Source: Myxococcales bacterium (GTDB lineage: Bacteria > Myxococcota_A > UBA9160 > SMWR01). From it: a stretch of 33,337 nucleotides of DNA. Of the stretch, positions 33,161-33,337 are shown in pieces. Both the position numbers and the translations under genes were made by a program. The DNA lies in the NCBI GenBank assembly GCA_013215615.1, contig JABSQX010000019.1:1-33337 (forward strand). Direction: 5' to 3'. The notes under the pieces are model-generated. The model was not told the origin of the DNA and made no database searches. It saw only the letters and a list, made by a program, of their open reading frames with translations. Each line of letters begins with the position of its first letter. Positions within the stretch are counted from its first letter, which is position 1.

Positions 33161-33337
33161 ATGAAGATGAAGATGGTAGAAGCGGCGAAGATCACGCTGT
33201 TTGCGCTGGCCCTGTGCCTGCCGGTGGCGGCCTTCGCGGGTCCCGCCACGGATGGCGATAGCGACGGCGTGCCGGACGTGATCGACAACTGCTCGGCGGT
33301 GGCGAATGCCGGCGCCAACGGTTGTGATGACGACATC
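33161..33337 (+). CDS. Secreted Asp-repeat (thrombospondin type 3-like) protein, 5' part
   Basis: Only the first 59 codons are in the window; the frame is open at the right edge. A basic start (MKMKMVEAAK) and hydrophobic stretch ITLFALALCLPVAAFA form a signal peptide ending about residue 26. The mature part begins TDGDSDGVPDVIDNCSAVAN and continues to NGCDDDI, matching calcium-binding thrombospondin type 3 repeats (DxDxDGxxDxxDNC). Such proteins in Gram-negative bacteria are often large, surface-exposed and carry a C-terminal sorting signal. With an exosortase immediately upstream this one could be a substrate, but its C-terminus is not visible. The ATG at 33161 has AGGAG ten bases upstream. 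Confidence 0.8.
   Translation, partial: MKMKMVEAAKITLFALALCLPVAAFAGPATDGDSDGVPDVIDNCSAVANAGANGCDDDI

Overview
The window is about 33 kb of GC-rich, gene-dense bacterial chromosome. No rRNA, tRNA, CRISPR array, insertion sequence or phage gene was seen. Outer-membrane lipoprotein genes (lolA, lgt), an exosortase, a PilZ protein and a secreted protein with thrombospondin-type-3-like Asp repeats point to a Gram-negative (diderm) bacterium. The same window carries a Pup-proteasome gene set and an F420-dependent oxidoreductase, both better known from Actinobacteria. Together these suggest a lineage such as Myxococcota or another branch of the former Deltaproteobacteria. That placement is inference; no rRNA is present to confirm it.

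Region 1 (1-5171, minus strand) is a Pup-proteasome cluster in the order mpa, dop, pup, prcB, with prcB running off the left edge. A TTGACA/TACGCT promoter lies about 350 nt before mpa. prcA and pafA are not in view. Region 2 (5172-8266, minus) is ftsK-lolA. ssb follows divergently at 8588.

Region 3 (9089-13841, minus) runs lytic transglycosylase, alpha/beta hydrolase, moaC, ECF sigma factor, putative anti-sigma factor, radC, PilZ protein, with several overlapping or touching genes. The hydrolase has Asp where its family normally has the nucleophilic Ser. Region 4 (14164-20574) holds a soluble orphan histidine kinase, lgt, a helical protein of unknown function (minus), an MFS exporter and an ETF:quinone oxidoreductase.

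Region 5 (20582-26890) holds a B12-dependent ribonucleotide reductase with a long, hairpin-rich leader, an F420:NADP oxidoreductase, a small exported cupredoxin and an acyl-CoA dehydrogenase with an N-terminal extension. The dehydrogenase and ETF-QO could work in one electron path: acyl-CoA to ETF to quinone. Region 6 (26876-31142, minus) is a tightly overlapping run: ethanolamine-type permease, M18 aminopeptidase, AI-2E family permease, small membrane protein. Region 7 (31230-33337, plus) has an exosortase-EpsI fusion and the start of a secreted Asp-repeat protein.

The points most worth a second look are the diderm Pup-proteasome cluster with an N-terminally extended, Glu-ending Pup; the structured leaders before mpa and nrdJ; the Asp-nucleophile hydrolase; and a recurring TAnnnT-N6-start arrangement without a Shine-Dalgarno sequence, which suggests leaderless transcripts.
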